Assembly (NCBI RefSeq): GCF_032362555.1
Contig: NC_083525.1
Span: 6,805,501 to 6,869,500 of the forward strand
DNA from: Amyelois transitella
Lineage: Eukaryota > Arthropoda > Insecta > Lepidoptera > Pyralidae
DNA: 64,000 nucleotides
Direction of reading: 5' to 3'
The translations under genes and the position numbers were made by a program. This document shows positions 46,406 to 59,640 of this stretch, piece by piece. Below the pieces are notes generated by a model, which saw only the letters and a list, made by a program, of their open reading frames with translations, was not told where the DNA came from and did no database searches. The first letter of the stretch is position 1. Every line of letters starts with the position of its first letter.

Positions 46406-46500
46406 CCAAGAATGGTGCTGTAGCGGGAGCGAGGATTGATAACACCTAGCCTGGCGGAAGATCTTCCCTTTGGTGGCGGTCGAGTCGAATCATCGCTCAT
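46406..46500 (-). CDS. First coding exon of an unrecognised minus-strand gene
   Basis: ATG at 46500-46498 opens 31 codons ending at CTTGG/GTAAGT, a strong donor, in phase 2. It encodes MSDDSTRPPPKGRSSARLGV and INPRSRYSTILG. The composition is protein-like (acidic start, then basic/proline) and more GC-rich than its surroundings. No partner exon was found to the left, and I do not recognise the protein. A SINE inserted 14 bp upstream of the ATG, so the 5' leader is interrupted or spliced. It could still be a chance frame. Confidence 0.5.
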
Positions 46501-46514
46501 GGATTTAGAATGTA

Positions 46515-46773
46515 TGCCGTGTGGTTCCCGGCACCAATACAAAAAAGAATAGAACCACTTCATCTCTTTCCCAAGGATGCCGTAAAAGGCGACTAAGGGA
46601 TAGCCTTACAAACTTGGGATTCTTTTTTTAGGCGATGGGCTAGCAACCTGTCATTATTTGAATCATAATTCTATCATTAAGCCAAATAGCTCAACGTGGC
46701 CTATCAGTCTTTTCAAGACTGTTGGCTCTGTCTACCCCACAAGGGATGAAGACGTGACCATATATACCTATGT
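46515..46773 (+). mobile_element. Full-length SINE with 16-bp target site duplication
   Basis: The copy runs from TGCCGTGTGGTTCCCGGCAC to TATATACCTATGT. The flanks ATGGATTTAGAATGTA (46499-46514) and ATGGAATTAGAATGTA (46774-46789) differ at one base and are the target duplication, which confirms target-primed retrotransposition. The left duplication overlaps the start codon of the minus-strand exon. Confidence 0.85.
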
Positions 46774-48300
46774 ATGGAATTAGAATGTACTATGAGTACA
46801 CCTACTAATTTCATAAGTTCTTACCATTAATAATTCTGTGCAGATGATAGTCATCTAGTGCAAGAGACAGCTTCCATGCTGGTCTGTTAGCGAAAAAAAA
46901 AACATAGTTCGAACAAGCTATTCTGTCACTTGTTCCCGTGCAGACTGTACAGGTCAATCAAGGGAAACGAGAAAAAAATTGAGATTCTTCTTTTGGGAAT
47001 GCACTAGCAACCCGTCAAAAATTTGAGATTTTTCTTTTAGACTATGAACTAGCAACCGATCACTATTTGAATCTCAATATCATCATTTCATACAATCAGC
47101 GTTGGCTCTGTCTTCCCCGTAAAGATTACTACGTGACGTGTATAAGTATGTGCGGCATCTATGGTAAAAATGGTATGGTTTTATTTAAAAAAATATATAA
47201 CACTTTATAAATATAGGACACTCTGAAAGATAATTTTGAATATACCTACTTGTATTAGAGATACTCCTTTTGATCAGTTAGCTCTGGTAATAATGTCACT
47301 TTCTAAATGCGTTAGTATGAAAAAATGACTTATAAAACAGCTTGTTACTTTATCGTGCTAATCAATTAAGATAATAAAGGTTTATTAGTGATAAGGAATA
47401 GAAGTGCATTCAGAATCAATCCTCACGGCGTCAGATATTAATCGAAAGAGTGTAGTGATTGTGATCTTGTAGATTTTGGAAAATGATTGGTATTGTAAGT
47501 ACTAACATAGCATAGAGCATCTAGAAAGATATATTTTTTATTGGCATAGAAATTGTTTGAAATACAACAGCTTACTAATATTGAATGGGATTGTTCTTTG
47601 TGTTGATTTTTTATCATTGTAAGCTATTGACCAAGTGAGATTACCTACGTCTTATTTAAAAACACCAAATACCTAATTTAGTATTGTGATTGCTTTGAAT
47701 ATACATAAATACTTACATCGTATGCCAAACAGTTGAACGTGGCTTATCAGCCTTTTGAAATCTGCTGGTTCTGTCTACCCCGCAAGGGATATAGTTGATA
47801 TAATATGTAGGTATGAATGTACTATTGCCAAATCATTTATAAACTAGGTAGGTATGTAGCTTGTTAATTTTTGTTTGCATTCAAGTCTTTCTGTAAATTT
47901 TGTGCTGCTTTACATAATCCGTTAGTTAACTAGTAGAAAAGCCACTTTTTAATAAACGGTTTTCTACTCATTTAATTAGGTAGTGTATTCAAAACAAAGC
48001 AACCAGATGTTCTTGAGCCCTAACATCCTCTGATTTGTAATGGTAGGACGATTGATAGGTACGATCTGCCCATAATGACTGAAACATTATTTTCAGAGGT
48101 TGCAAAACAGCTTTTTAAAGTGGCTTCATACTTATTCGAAATTCAAATATTTACATACATACATATACGTCACATATCACGCCTCTTTCCCGGAGGGGTA
48201 GGTAGATATATCAAAAATTTAGGCTACTTTTATAACGTTTAGTGCGAATATAAAAAATGATACAAAAAATTTGTTACATACGTTTTTTTCTTTGTTACAG

Positions 48301-48356
48301 ATCGAGGAGGTTATGCAGCAGAAGGCACCAGTGGTGCCTTCCAATAATAAATACCA
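48301..48356 (+). CDS. Unrecognised gene, exon a
   Basis: The acceptor is TTTGTTACAG and the donor ACCA/GTAAGT. Only phase 0 keeps the next exon open; phase 1 stops within this exon and phase 2 stops in the next. Confidence 0.65.
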
Positions 48357-49568
48357 GTAAGTATGCATCAAAAATATAGCATAAAAAGTATTGAAAGTAA
48401 AACTATGCATACAAAAAATTTGGTACATACATGTGAGTAATAATTATTCTAAAACAGACACTTTGCGCCATCTATGAGAATAAACTAAAGTACTTTCAAT
48501 TCTTGTAGAGGGCGCTTTGTGTTAGTAATTGAATGCTATTTTCGCTGTACTCGTCAACGGGGATATAGCTCAGTGGTAGAGCATTCGACTGCAGATCGAG
48601 AGGTCCCCGGTTCAAACCCGGGTGTCCCCTGGAACTAATTTTAATTTTTATTTCTCCTTTTTTTTTCAGGCAACTTTCTCTACCAACTACCCCAACAGTT
48701 CGAAGCAAAGGTTTCTCTGCGAATTTTTTTAAAGCTACATTTAGTTCCCGAAGCAAAGCGGTACCCACCGCCTCATCTGTTGACTACGTCGAGGAAACTA
48801 CCAAGATAGGCAGCGCAGAGACTAAGCCTATTACTAGAAATAGACCACGGACAGGTACCTACCTATTTACACATTTTTTTACTCGTATAAAATAGAAAAT
48901 GGCTAAAATTACTTATATAAAATTTAACTATCTCTACTACCCCAAGGTCCACACTTACTGAGGATCTGTGTGTAAATAAAATAAATAAAAATAAATATAA
49001 ATCTATGTAAATAATGATTATAGGTACTTAATTTTATTTATTGGTAATTATACTTGTAACCATACGGCTTAAGTGCTGTTAGGTAGTACCTACTTAGGTA
49101 CTAAATGAAAGTACCAGCCTACCTGATATTACCTACCTATATTACCTACATATGTATCTGGTAATAAAACTAAATATTTTATATTTGTTTCCTACTAGCT
49201 CCACAAGAATCGTCTACAAAAGTAAAGCTAAAACGGGCAGATCTTGCGAAGCCACCTGTCAAGCGACCTACGAAACTTGCACTTGACCCTAAACGTCCTG
49301 AGAGGGTCAAGTCATCAGCACCAGACCCAGGGGGATCCATAACTCCAGGAACTCCCAGACATGAACTGAAAACACAGAGCTCAGTCATACAAATTGTGAA
49401 AAAGTCCCACATTCTCAATCCATCGGATAGCCTGCTGCCGCCATCTTTAAAACCGAAAGTAGCCGAAAAAAACGTGAAATTGACGAAGAATATCAACAAT
49501 AATGACGTTTGGACAAATGCAAATGATATCAAAACCTTCAGGAGACCAGCACCACCGACGCCGTTGAG
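48301..49568 (+). CDS. Three internal exons of an unrecognised basic, Pro/Ser/Lys-rich protein
   Basis: Exons 48301-48356, 48670-48854 and 49199-49568 join in one frame (phase 0 in, 2, 1, then 2 out), giving about 203 residues. The first exon reads IEEVMQQKAPVVPSNNKY. The second has RSKGFSANFFKATFSSRSKA. The third has repeated basic/proline motifs (KRADLAKPPVKRPTK, DPKRPERVKSS), then SGSITP-like and RRPAPPTPLR segments. No domain is visible, and the composition suggests a disordered scaffold or cytoskeletal linker. All six splice sites are canonical. Upstream and downstream exons are not located. The exit phase excludes a direct join to the phase-0 exon at 60699, so linkage to the 59.8-kb gene is unproven. 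Confidence 0.7.
48559..48630 (+). tRNA. tRNA-Cys (anticodon GCA)
   Basis: A complete 72-base cloverleaf can be drawn. The acceptor stem is GGGGATA with TGTCCCC and a U discriminator, and the D arm is GCTC/GAGC. The anticodon arm TTCGA/TCGAG carries loop CTGCAGA (anticodon GCA at 48591-48593). The T arm is CCCGG/CCGGG with TTCAAAC. The A box (TAGCTCAGTGG) and B box (GGTTCAAACCC, 48609-48619) are intact. There is no intron and no encoded CCA. It lies on the same strand, inside the 313-bp intron between exons a and b. A short T-rich stretch after it could end Pol III transcription. Confidence 0.95.
48670..48854 (+). CDS. Unrecognised gene, exon b
   Basis: The acceptor is CTTTTTTTTTCAG and the donor ACAG/GTACCT. 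The exon encodes 61 residues, Ser/Thr/Lys-rich, including SSVDYVEETTKIGSAETK. Confidence 0.7.
49199..49568 (+). CDS. Unrecognised gene, exon c
   Basis: The acceptor is TTTCCTACTAG and the donor TTGAG/GTGAGT. The exon encodes 123 residues with no stop, basic and proline-rich, including VVIQ-like hydrophobic spacing (SSVIQIVKKSHILNPSDSLL). Confidence 0.72.
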
Positions 49569-52500
49569 GTGAGTCGTAAATTCTAGTTTTATTTTTCATA
49601 TTTAAACTTGATGATGCACTGGTCGATATGTTTTTAAAGTTCCGCGCCAAATAAGATCATAATTTAAAAATGTTAATTCGTTTTCATTAAAATGAAAATG
49701 ACTTTTTTAACACATGCATTTAAAGTTTATTTTTCAATACACACCATTGCCACACGTGATGAACACTTTTTGTTCACATATCTATCTCCTTTTATCACAC
49801 TATCATTCCCAACAAGGTTCATGTTGCTGTTCTATTCGCTCACGTGGGATTTTTATCGTGGTATTATCCGTCTAAATAACGTGACTGGTTTTGAATTGAC
49901 TGCTTTGGGCAACGTTATATCTCTTTTATTTGATATCGTATTAAAATGGAGCGGAAAAGGTGACATTCCATCTCGCTCCATCAAGTTTGAGAATGGCAAT
50001 ACGGCAACGCAAGCAAAGCAAGTTTGTTTGGTACCTTTGGCCGCGAACGTCCTGTCGGCCGGCGATTGGGCATCACTTTCTTTTTTTTCGAACTTTTTGT
50101 AACGAAACGAAATTTGTCAAGATTTTGATAGTGGTGTAATATTAATTTGTGCATTTTTGTGACGTGTATTATTCTGTTGATCGGAATTAGGTACTTGTGA
50201 TTAGTAATACGTGCATTTACATAGCTCCCGCTATGCCAGATGTGTTAACCTAAGACAATTATTGTTCTTATTTACGAAGTGAGGGCGAGACATCGACCTA
50301 TGAACGACTTGAAACACGAGATGTGAAAGTGTTAAAATTACACGTATTGTTCAGAGAATATTTAATTTCGGGCTAAACATTTTGAACGGGTTAATACCTA
50401 TGCGCTTTCTATTTTGACAGACACACTGCACGGCTGTACAACTACATGAAGTTTTTCACAAAAAAGGGACTAAGCGTACCTGCGTGTTCTTGTCGTAATG
50501 TGACTGTCATTTACCTACTTTACCGCTTCATTACCTTAATTTCTAAACTTATTAACTTGGTTGTTTCACGAAGTGACCAAAGTACGTAGGTACCTTCTTA
50601 CCTAACTACGCCAAACCTTATTGATGGAGGATATTCAGATATGTTAGAATTTGCATTTTACTCTTTGACTAGGGTGACCAAAAATTTTGTTGTCAATATT
50701 GTTATCTAAATTAATCCGTCTGTGCGGGCAAAGATAGTAGATATTTCCTACCTTCCTAAAAATATATCTACTAGTGAGTAGGTATATTTTTAGGATTTAG
50801 ATACGTAATAACGCAAGTGACTATGTTAAGTAGGACCTTTCAAATTACCCAATCTCACAAAGAATTAAGTGAATCAAAGAACAACCTCATAATACAATAG
50901 ATTTCGTCAAAGTGACCACAACTTATTGACATCAAACGAAGGTTACCTCAATAAATATAATAAATAATGACACATGCAACAAATTCAAGCGACATTAAAT
51001 TTGTCATTGACCATGCCATTATTTACCCCCATAACATAACCGTAAAAGTGTTGTGCAACCGTTTTCGATCCTTGTTACTACCCACTCGCCCACAGCTACA
51101 TACAATGTTCAATTTAAAAACAATTATTTTGATTACAGCTTAGTGTTACCTACTATGCCTTTTGACTCGCATGTTTGTATGACGTATGAAATTTTGAAAG
51201 TAAGCGACTCTAAGTAACATTTGCAAAGATTTATCTCGTTATATTAATAGAAAATCAATCATAATGATTGCTACATGATTAAGCTAATATTTATGAACAT
51301 AGGTCGGAAATATAAATGCAGATTCATGAAGTGACACTAGGATTAGTGTCTCACACCTACATTAAATTAAACGTTTATAAAACGAACGGAGGAAAATTAT
51401 GCATTTTTATTATCTCTAAAAATGTCAACATTGACCGATAACGTCAAGTCGAATTAAGATTTATTGAATGTGCAAATTTTAAGTACCTACCTACTTGAAT
51501 TTATGTGCTATTAAATGATGATATACCTATTTAGAGAGCTATAACCAGTTCAAACGCGGACAGAAGAAAATGTGAAAACATTTTAAGTATTGCCATAAAA
51601 TGGAAAGAATTAAAATTAATTCCATCCAATTTGAAAGATATCTTAGTGCATCACGTTTGGAAAAATCTTTACATTAAAAAATATCTTATCATGATACAGA
51701 ACTTTGACAGTGAATTTCTAAAACAGTTTTATCTAATCATCTTTGATTGATGAAGCTGACCTTTCACGGCTTTCGCATCAGTGACCATATTTTGCATGCT
51801 CAATAAAATGTGTTTAAGGACTCTTCGCAGTAATGAACAGATTAAAAAACCTTTGATGCTTATCATGATAATGATATTACTGTGAGAATTTTCATGGAAA
51901 TTAACCTATTGTATTTATACGGAAATAAAATAAGATGTTTTGTGATGGTGCCTAAAGCGGTGTTGCTGTAAACATTAAGATGGTTTTATTGAAATTATGG
52001 TAAAGCCCTTGTGATATAATATATCTAAGAAACTATGACTGTAGAAAACAATTAAGAAATAATTGGTGAATATTCAAGATGTCAGTAACATTCTGGTATG
52101 AATAAACAAAACTTGTAGAGAAGTAATGAAAGTGAATTTAAGTAAACAAAAGCATAATAACAAGGTTCTTTTATCACAATGAAACAAAAAATCCCTTGAG
52201 ATCGATTTGTTACTAAAGACTGAGCCTTGAATTTCACAAAAGCGTAACTTCTTACAAAAGTATAATAATATAGACCTACAAGACAACAAAAATATAGATT
52301 TGGTAAATCTCAATGAAAAAGGAAGTCTGGTAGTTACACCATTTCGTTAGAAATGAATTGAGTTGGTCACACAATGTCGACATTTGATTTATGACTTTTA
52401 AAAATCTGTTTAATATATGTTGTTATGTGAAACATTAATGCGAATGTCATAGTGTTTAGTATTTTTGTAGTCGTAGAAATATTTTTTTTAATAATTGTAA

Positions 52501-55500
52501 TAAAGGTGCCTGTTCGAAAATTCTACTTACTTCCCTAAAAATAATTGTCTTATTTGAACGCTTGGATACACTGTGTTAAAATGCCATGAAAAGTCGCCCC
52601 TTAGGAATAAAAAGGGGAGCAGTTCTAAAAATACTACGAGAATAGAATGCAATATGACCAAGAGAAAAAAGAGTACAGGATCTCGACAGAAACACTATTA
52701 ATTGTATCTTCTTTGAGTTGTGAAATGAAAACGACCGGTTAACCTTGTTATTGTAAAATAACCACTTGCCTTGGGTGGCACTTGTGTAAATATATGTTAT
52801 CAAATATCGCTTATTCGTCATGCGAGGGCTAGTGAATGCAAACAACACAAAAATATTACCCACGTCGTGGGGTTGCATAGTACCTACCTAATAGTTTATA
52901 CAATAGTAATGAAAAATAAATCTTGGTGTTTCCTCCATTAGATTTAAAAAAAAAACGTTCATTAGGTTGTGCAGCTTATTCGGTTGGGTAAATTGGTTTA
53001 TTGGTTTAAGTAAAAATATTTTCACAAATGTAACTGACAACCCTGAATTTGGCGCCAAAGCTTTTCTTATTTACAAACTTGGTTGACGCAGACTGGTGTT
53101 ATTCATGCAGTCACACATGTGATTAATCAATTGGGTTTATGAATAATTTAAATAACAAATCGATCAACAGTAATGATAATTTATAAAAATGTGCAATAAT
53201 TTGTAGACTTGAGAGTCTTAAATCCATTCAATTACTTTTTGTTGTAACTTTATGAAACAACTTTACATTTTCTTATAATTAACTTTACTAAAGTTTTTAA
53301 TATTTCTAGTACATGTACAGAAATAAATCATGGAAATTGAGTGTGTAAAATTATATTTTATTATGAAAATGTATTCAGCCAGCTTCAGAAATTGTTACTC
53401 TAAACGCTTGCACTTGCACCTTAGTCTTATTTCTCCCTTCTCTCTGTGCGTTGGTATGTCTGCTTATAATTTTCCTATCTTATGGAACTATTTAAAATTA
53501 AATTTAATTGCAATTCCCTACTGGACTTCAGAATGAATTTCAGCTTCGGGCGCGAAAAATGTTTTTAATAATTTAAATAGAATATCCTTTTTACGAGATA
53601 CGAGATTAGAAAAATATACAGCCAAAACCTACTTTAATTGAAAGAAAAACATAATGTATAAACCGATATACCCCGTTGTATAACATAGAGTCTCGTCAAC
53701 GTCGTCTCCTCCCGGAAAAGAGCCTGGGGCACACCTACGACTACGCTTCTCGATTGAGTAAATCCAATAGAACAAAACAATATATTTAGATTTTGGGAAA
53801 TCCAAAAGCAATCCAAATTTAGATATTCCATAATCGAAATTAATGCACATGATTTACATATAATACGGGTGCATTCAAATCATGTAATGAAATATGCAAT
53901 ATGAGATTGTAATATTGCATGCACCATTAGCACATAGTCTTACTCAACTTGCATAATATCAGATAAAGCTTATATGCTTAACTTCATTCATTTCATTGTA
54001 ATCATAACACAACAAATCCACGTGACCCGTTTTTCCACTGTTTCTGATGAGTCTTAAAGTTCATATAATTTAGATTGTTTTTAAACAGTCGCGGTTTAGT
54101 AGTGATAAAATTGTTTTTACGTAAACTTTACCATACAATTAGAACACAAGATTATATCAAAGTAGGTTACAATGTTATAACTTAATTACGAATCTGTCTG
54201 TTCAAATTAAAAATAGTAACGAAGATAAGACAAACCGTTATTTTTAAATTTAACATCAAGTCGTTCTAAAAAAACTGATATCCTGACGGAATAATCCATG
54301 CTTTTAATTCTTAGACCTGTGTTATATATTGAGTGTTATTTCTAAGTTTTAGAACTGTCAAAGAGAGAAAGTAAATGCATCGACATAGCCTATTCAAATA
54401 CGCCAGCATATGTTCCACATGACATACTAACATTTAGCGAGGCATTTGTCAATATAGGTATTTGTTTATTGTCATTGACACAGCGCTATTTATAGGAGAG
54501 CCTTTGGTTTGTTAAAAGCTTGAATAAGTATGAATGATAGATAGCCACGCAACAAGCATATTTTATGTAAAAAAAAAACCAAGGAAAGATAATTAAACTA
54601 TGAACACTGAAATTAAAATAACTTATGAAAAAAAAGTTGTCATATTCTGTCCATTACCCATATTAAACATGGGCGCAAAAAATCCATAGAAATGTCCTCA
54701 AAATTAAGAAATTTAGGGTAGCCCTAAGCATAAGATGTCACTTTCCTATAATCGTATAAACTTTAAATAAATTAATATTTTATCATCAATTATTCTAAGG
54801 AGTGCAAGTTTGGTGTCCTTGCGATGTCTATCTGATTTTTACAGTCTTGTTAAAGCCATATGACCTAATACAGCCATCTTAATATCTAAATGGGCACTTT
54901 CCATACCTACTTACGTCGCCATCTTGCAGGCTTGCCGCCATAAAAAATACAGTAGCATTGGTCTTTTGATTGATTCGGTCCGATAGATCGGCTAAGTGCC
55001 GATTCCGGACGATCGGCTGCCGCGGGGTGAACGGCCAGCCGTGGCCGCGGCCCACGGAGGTCGCCGATGTTGCACAGATTATACCTATATTTACATTCCT
55101 AGAATACGCAACTCACTTTTCCTGTTTTGGCTATTGAGGAAAGACCAATCATACCAAGCCAATTTGTCTCGCTTGAGACCTCTCCGGGAGAGATTTGGCA
55201 GGAGGAGGAGGATTCGCATATGACCGTGATGATTTGAGCATAGAATACAAAGTATAGTTGTAATTTCTTTATTCTGTGATCGAAAAGTAGAAAGGTCAGG
55301 TAGGAAGACCTTATCTAGAGAAATTAATAAGAGATTACATCAAAGATTGCTAAATTGGTTCAGCTGGTTCAAAATAACTGCCCTATCGAATTCATTTAAA
55401 CATATCTTTCAGGCGACCTAATTAATTAGCGGAACGGTGGAGCAAGAATTCGAAGAAGATCCCACGCTACGTCATCTTTGTCCAATAAAATAACCTACAA

Positions 55501-58500
55501 AGCCATTAAGGCTATGAAATCGGAATTAAACCTTTTTTTTAAGTTGATTGTAAAAAAAGCAGTTGGCCAGTGACAACCAATTTTTGTTTTGCGCATACAT
55601 TTATTTTTATCGATCGTCATTATCAAATCTGTAAAAAGTCGCTGATGTCATATCTTGCAGCAGATAACATGATACCTATGTTATGTATGTATCTCACTGC
55701 ATTGAAAAGATTTATATATTTTTGGATTTACACATTATTTTTCTCAGATAGGCATCGGCATTATGTAGTTACCTACCACACATTTCTATCTCACAACAAA
55801 AATGAAAAAATCATAGCCTCTGATAAAGCTATATCAGTAGTGAAGAATGTGAGACATGATGCTTTAAAAAAAATTATCATCCACGAATTAAATTAAATAA
55901 AAATAGTTTATTACAAGATTTTACCTTTAATCCGTTAGAAGTTAGTAAGAAATTAAGAACGTCGAACGTTAAAATAATTCAACAGCTTAAAATCCCGATT
56001 TTTATTACTCTTTTCTCTCTTCTGGTTGAAGTAAATTTAGTAATAAGTCGCTATTCTTTTCGAATCACATTCCTCCCGAGTTTACGTGGACACCCTGTCC
56101 TGCTTGGTGCAGCCTTAATTTGGTCCGTTCATATCATCGGGGATACCTTTAAATTTTTGCCTGCACAACTAAATCCCCAATGGAGCCACTTTTGCGCCGT
56201 GAAATGTACTTCATCAAAGAAAGTTAATTCGATAAGTTACGAAAAATAGGCTATTTGACTGTATTAAAAATATACATTTCTTTTATGTCATCAGTCATAA
56301 TATTATTTTTTTGGAGCGATTTGTAATAACGCGAGATAAAAATATTGCATTATTTAAACAAAATCCGTCTCAGAAAATTAGGTTTTTATATGCAGCTGTC
56401 ACGTGACTAAAAACGATGGCTATTTCTATTATGACGTCAATTATCCATAAACAGACTGTGGATCGTACCGTTCCTTAGTGTTCGCTATTATTTTTCAAGA
56501 TTTTATAAGTGTTTGATCGCTCAGGATTACTCAGATAACATAGGTATTTAATAATGGTAACCAATTCCGCGAAAGCTGACAGTCGAAACCTACCAAAAGT
56601 GGACGCAATAATGGTTGGAAGAAGTAATCTGGATTGTCTTCTTCAAAGACAATCCAGATTTCTATGCTGCCGAACTGAGGAATGTGAAAACATCAATGTA
56701 AGTATATCTTGGTAACCACTGATCTTAGATCATGATCTGAAACCACTTCTTGCGAATATTCAAATCCATCGGCATAGAAAAAAACAGTTTCGTAGGAGAT
56801 TTTATTGTTGTATTAGTGCATTCAGGCACTGCACAATATTTATAGGAACTCATTTTAATAATTTTCACACATATGACGTGGCACAAGTTAAATAAAACAA
56901 GAGAAAATCAAAACTTTTCGAAACACCAACAAGCTTTGTATGATATTTACACGAGATTTACGTCACTGCATGCCATGGCCGCCATATTGCTAAAAGTCGC
57001 GTTTTGGCGGCATATTTGAATATTTCATTTTCTTTTTCGATTTTTTAATAAAATAGCTGTAATAAAGGCAGAAAAGTATTTTTGTAGGGCTCCTTATAAA
57101 TAAATAAATACCATAAAATAGTTTTTAGAACTTTGTCAAATAGCCTATTCTGATGGTTTCCATATTAAGCTACTACTGTCCGTCCGTCAAAACTAGTCTT
57201 TCCGCCGGGCTTCTGCCATATAAATGAGCACATTAGCATGTGAGGATATGTGCGTGATTGTGTTCACTAACGGGGCCCCACTAAACAGTAATTGATTCAC
57301 TAGTTGGTTGGGTGTGACAGCGGCAGTCGATTGAATTTAAAAAAAAATGAAGTTTTGCTTCGGAGGGCTGTGTTCAATCTGTTCTATTTGTACATCGAGT
57401 GGGTAAAGTTTCTTTTTTAATTACGTTACTCAATTGAATCACTCTTGCGTTGAAATTATGTGAAATTATTTAAATTGGTTGATAGTTGTCAATTTTACTC
57501 ATTAAATTAAATCTATCTTCCGCTCCTTATCTCACTTTACGTGGAGTCCTATCCTTACTGGATGAAATCTCTTTTATTTTACCTATCGTCTGTGATGTTT
57601 TTGAGGATGAGACGCTGGGACGATTTTTATAATACTTTTTTATGAAAATTCTCACAGGAGCAAAACCCGTGCTAGTTTTAAAATTAAAAGCGAGATCGTT
57701 AATTCATTGCCCCTATATTTTGTGTGTCGTTTCGTTATTATTTGCTACCACTTTGACCCATCATGAACAAAACCGCGTGGAAAACCCAGTGCAATAAAAA
57801 TCATACAAAAAAGCCAACCCCACGAAGGTGTGCTAATAGAATAAAACTCCTTTGTTCGAGACAGTATGGCCGGCTAGGTAAAAATGTTAAATAAGGGGAG
57901 CCATTTGCATTAGGGTGGCCAAGTCTATAGTTGCTATAGCTGTAGGCACTGGACGCATATCTATGATGAGTGATGTGTGGCGTGGCGGCTAATCAATAAA
58001 ACGTTTTTTTTTTTAATTATTTTAGGAGCCTTTTATTTTTAAAAAGGTAATTGATTTTTGACCTAAGTTGTATCAGATTGGAATTGTCAACTAAGGAATT
58101 ATATACAAATGCAGAATTCGAGTCTTAAAGACTTGAAGCCTGTGATCTTTGCGATTGATTTACATATAATCCCATGATATAGTCAGTTTAAGAAGAGCTC
58201 GAGAATTCGTTTATCGGCAAAACAACTGGAATATCTGTTGATATTATGAAGAAGCGAAATAAAGCTAAAATACCTAGGTATTTTATTTATCTTTTAAATA
58301 ATATTATGCTAAAGAGCTGATTCAAGCACATCGTAGTATCGTGTTCTTTCTTTTAAAGTTTATTCAATCAGCCACCCTCATAGACCTTTAACGTAACACG
58401 TATAGAAAAATATAGTATAGGTACAGAAACGCCCCAAGTTTGTTGAAATCCCATCATCGCTAGCTATAGCTAGGCTAATTCCTCTTTTCTGAGTCTAATC

Positions 58501-59640
58501 CACTGTTCGTCGCAGTGGTCACGATCTGTTGTATGCAAAATGAAATTAAATAGATAGATAGTAAGTACGTTAGCAGTAAAATTAATTGCATTTGTTAAAA
58601 ATGTTTAATATTTGCACAGGTAACATAGGTAGTAAGAACATACCTTCCAAAGAATTTTCAATCTATAAGTTAATTTTTATTCGTTAGGTAGGTAATTCAC
58701 ACGGCATGTTTGGACGATGAAACTGAGTGGGATTCCAAAAAAAAACAATACAACAAAAAGCGAAAAAAATGTTTATTCTCCCGTATCAATTGGTTGATCA
58801 GCTGATCTGTCAATGAAAAAATTAATTTAAAGGAAACTGCCTGACTGACATAAACGCACAGCCCAGGAAGATTTTGTCTCATCTTTCTGTCTTTCTCTAA
58901 TCTTGAATCTTGTGTCACCCCATTTTCAACCCCTTAGCTGCGTACGCCGGAATCCACATAGGTACCTATTTGCATTTTTAAATTGAGTTCTAAACAAGCA
59001 GTGTAGAGACTAATGGAATAGTCGTCTACGTGCCATGCAATTATAGCAGGTTGACTCAGCCACACAAACATCCATACAGACGGCTCGTAATTACCTACTG
59101 ATTACAGAGATATTGCACTGCTTTAATTAGATACCTAATAAATAAGTTACACTTATTTCGTAAATAAGTTATGCCTTTTCTTAAGATTCTAAATGCAGTG
59201 GCAAGAAGCAAAGCGTTAAAGAGAGTTTTCAGAGCTTTCTTCTTTCAGAGATTCTTGATTTTTTTTTAATATTTTCACTAGACATGTCAAAAAATTCAGG
59301 ATCATATTTATATGGGTTGCAGTTGTGTTTAACTTTTGTTGAGTAGCCCTTGAAACTTAAAAAGTTACAATACTTTTCGCAGGATTTTACGCTCGTTTAA
59401 AAATACACATATATGTACCTAGTTAAAAAGAAATTTTAATGAATGTCCACATATTGTGTTACTTTACTATAAATGACATAATCGTCCGCTATCTTAATTG
59501 TTTTCGTATTATCACAGCAATTATCATGAACCTTTAAAATTATACATTCCAAATGTGATAGTACACTTAATTACACGTGTGCTTTGTAAACATTTGGCCG
59601 AAAAATTATCCTTCAAACATTCTACCGATGTCTCGCTCGC
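49569..59640. other. About 10 kb of AT-rich sequence without a recognised gene
   Basis: A more GC-rich patch at 49950-50080 (CGCGAACGTCCTGTCGGCCG) and one at 54990-55070 (GCCGCGGGGTGAACGGCC) stand out. The first could be a promoter and the second a repeat fragment. Related short segments at 56050-56130 and 57510-57600 share TTTACGTGGA plus a TCCT-rich stretch and look like one retroelement family. Pho/YY1-like GCCGCCATATTG occurs near 56980. No exon with good splice sites was found. Confidence 0.45.
56626..56660. repeat. Perfect 15-bp stem, 5-base loop hairpin
   Basis: AATCTGGATTGTCTT (56626-56640) and its exact complement (56646-56660) are separated by CTTCA. It is too short for a standard microRNA precursor. 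It may be a palindromic scrap of a repeat. Confidence 0.5.

Noticed and set aside
48496..48768. Minus-strand frame over the tRNA and exon b
   Set aside because: It is antisense to the tRNA-Cys gene and to a well-supported exon.
56626..56660. MicroRNA precursor
   Set aside because: A 15-bp perfect stem with a 5-base loop is too short for a microRNA hairpin, and the flanks do not extend the pairing.
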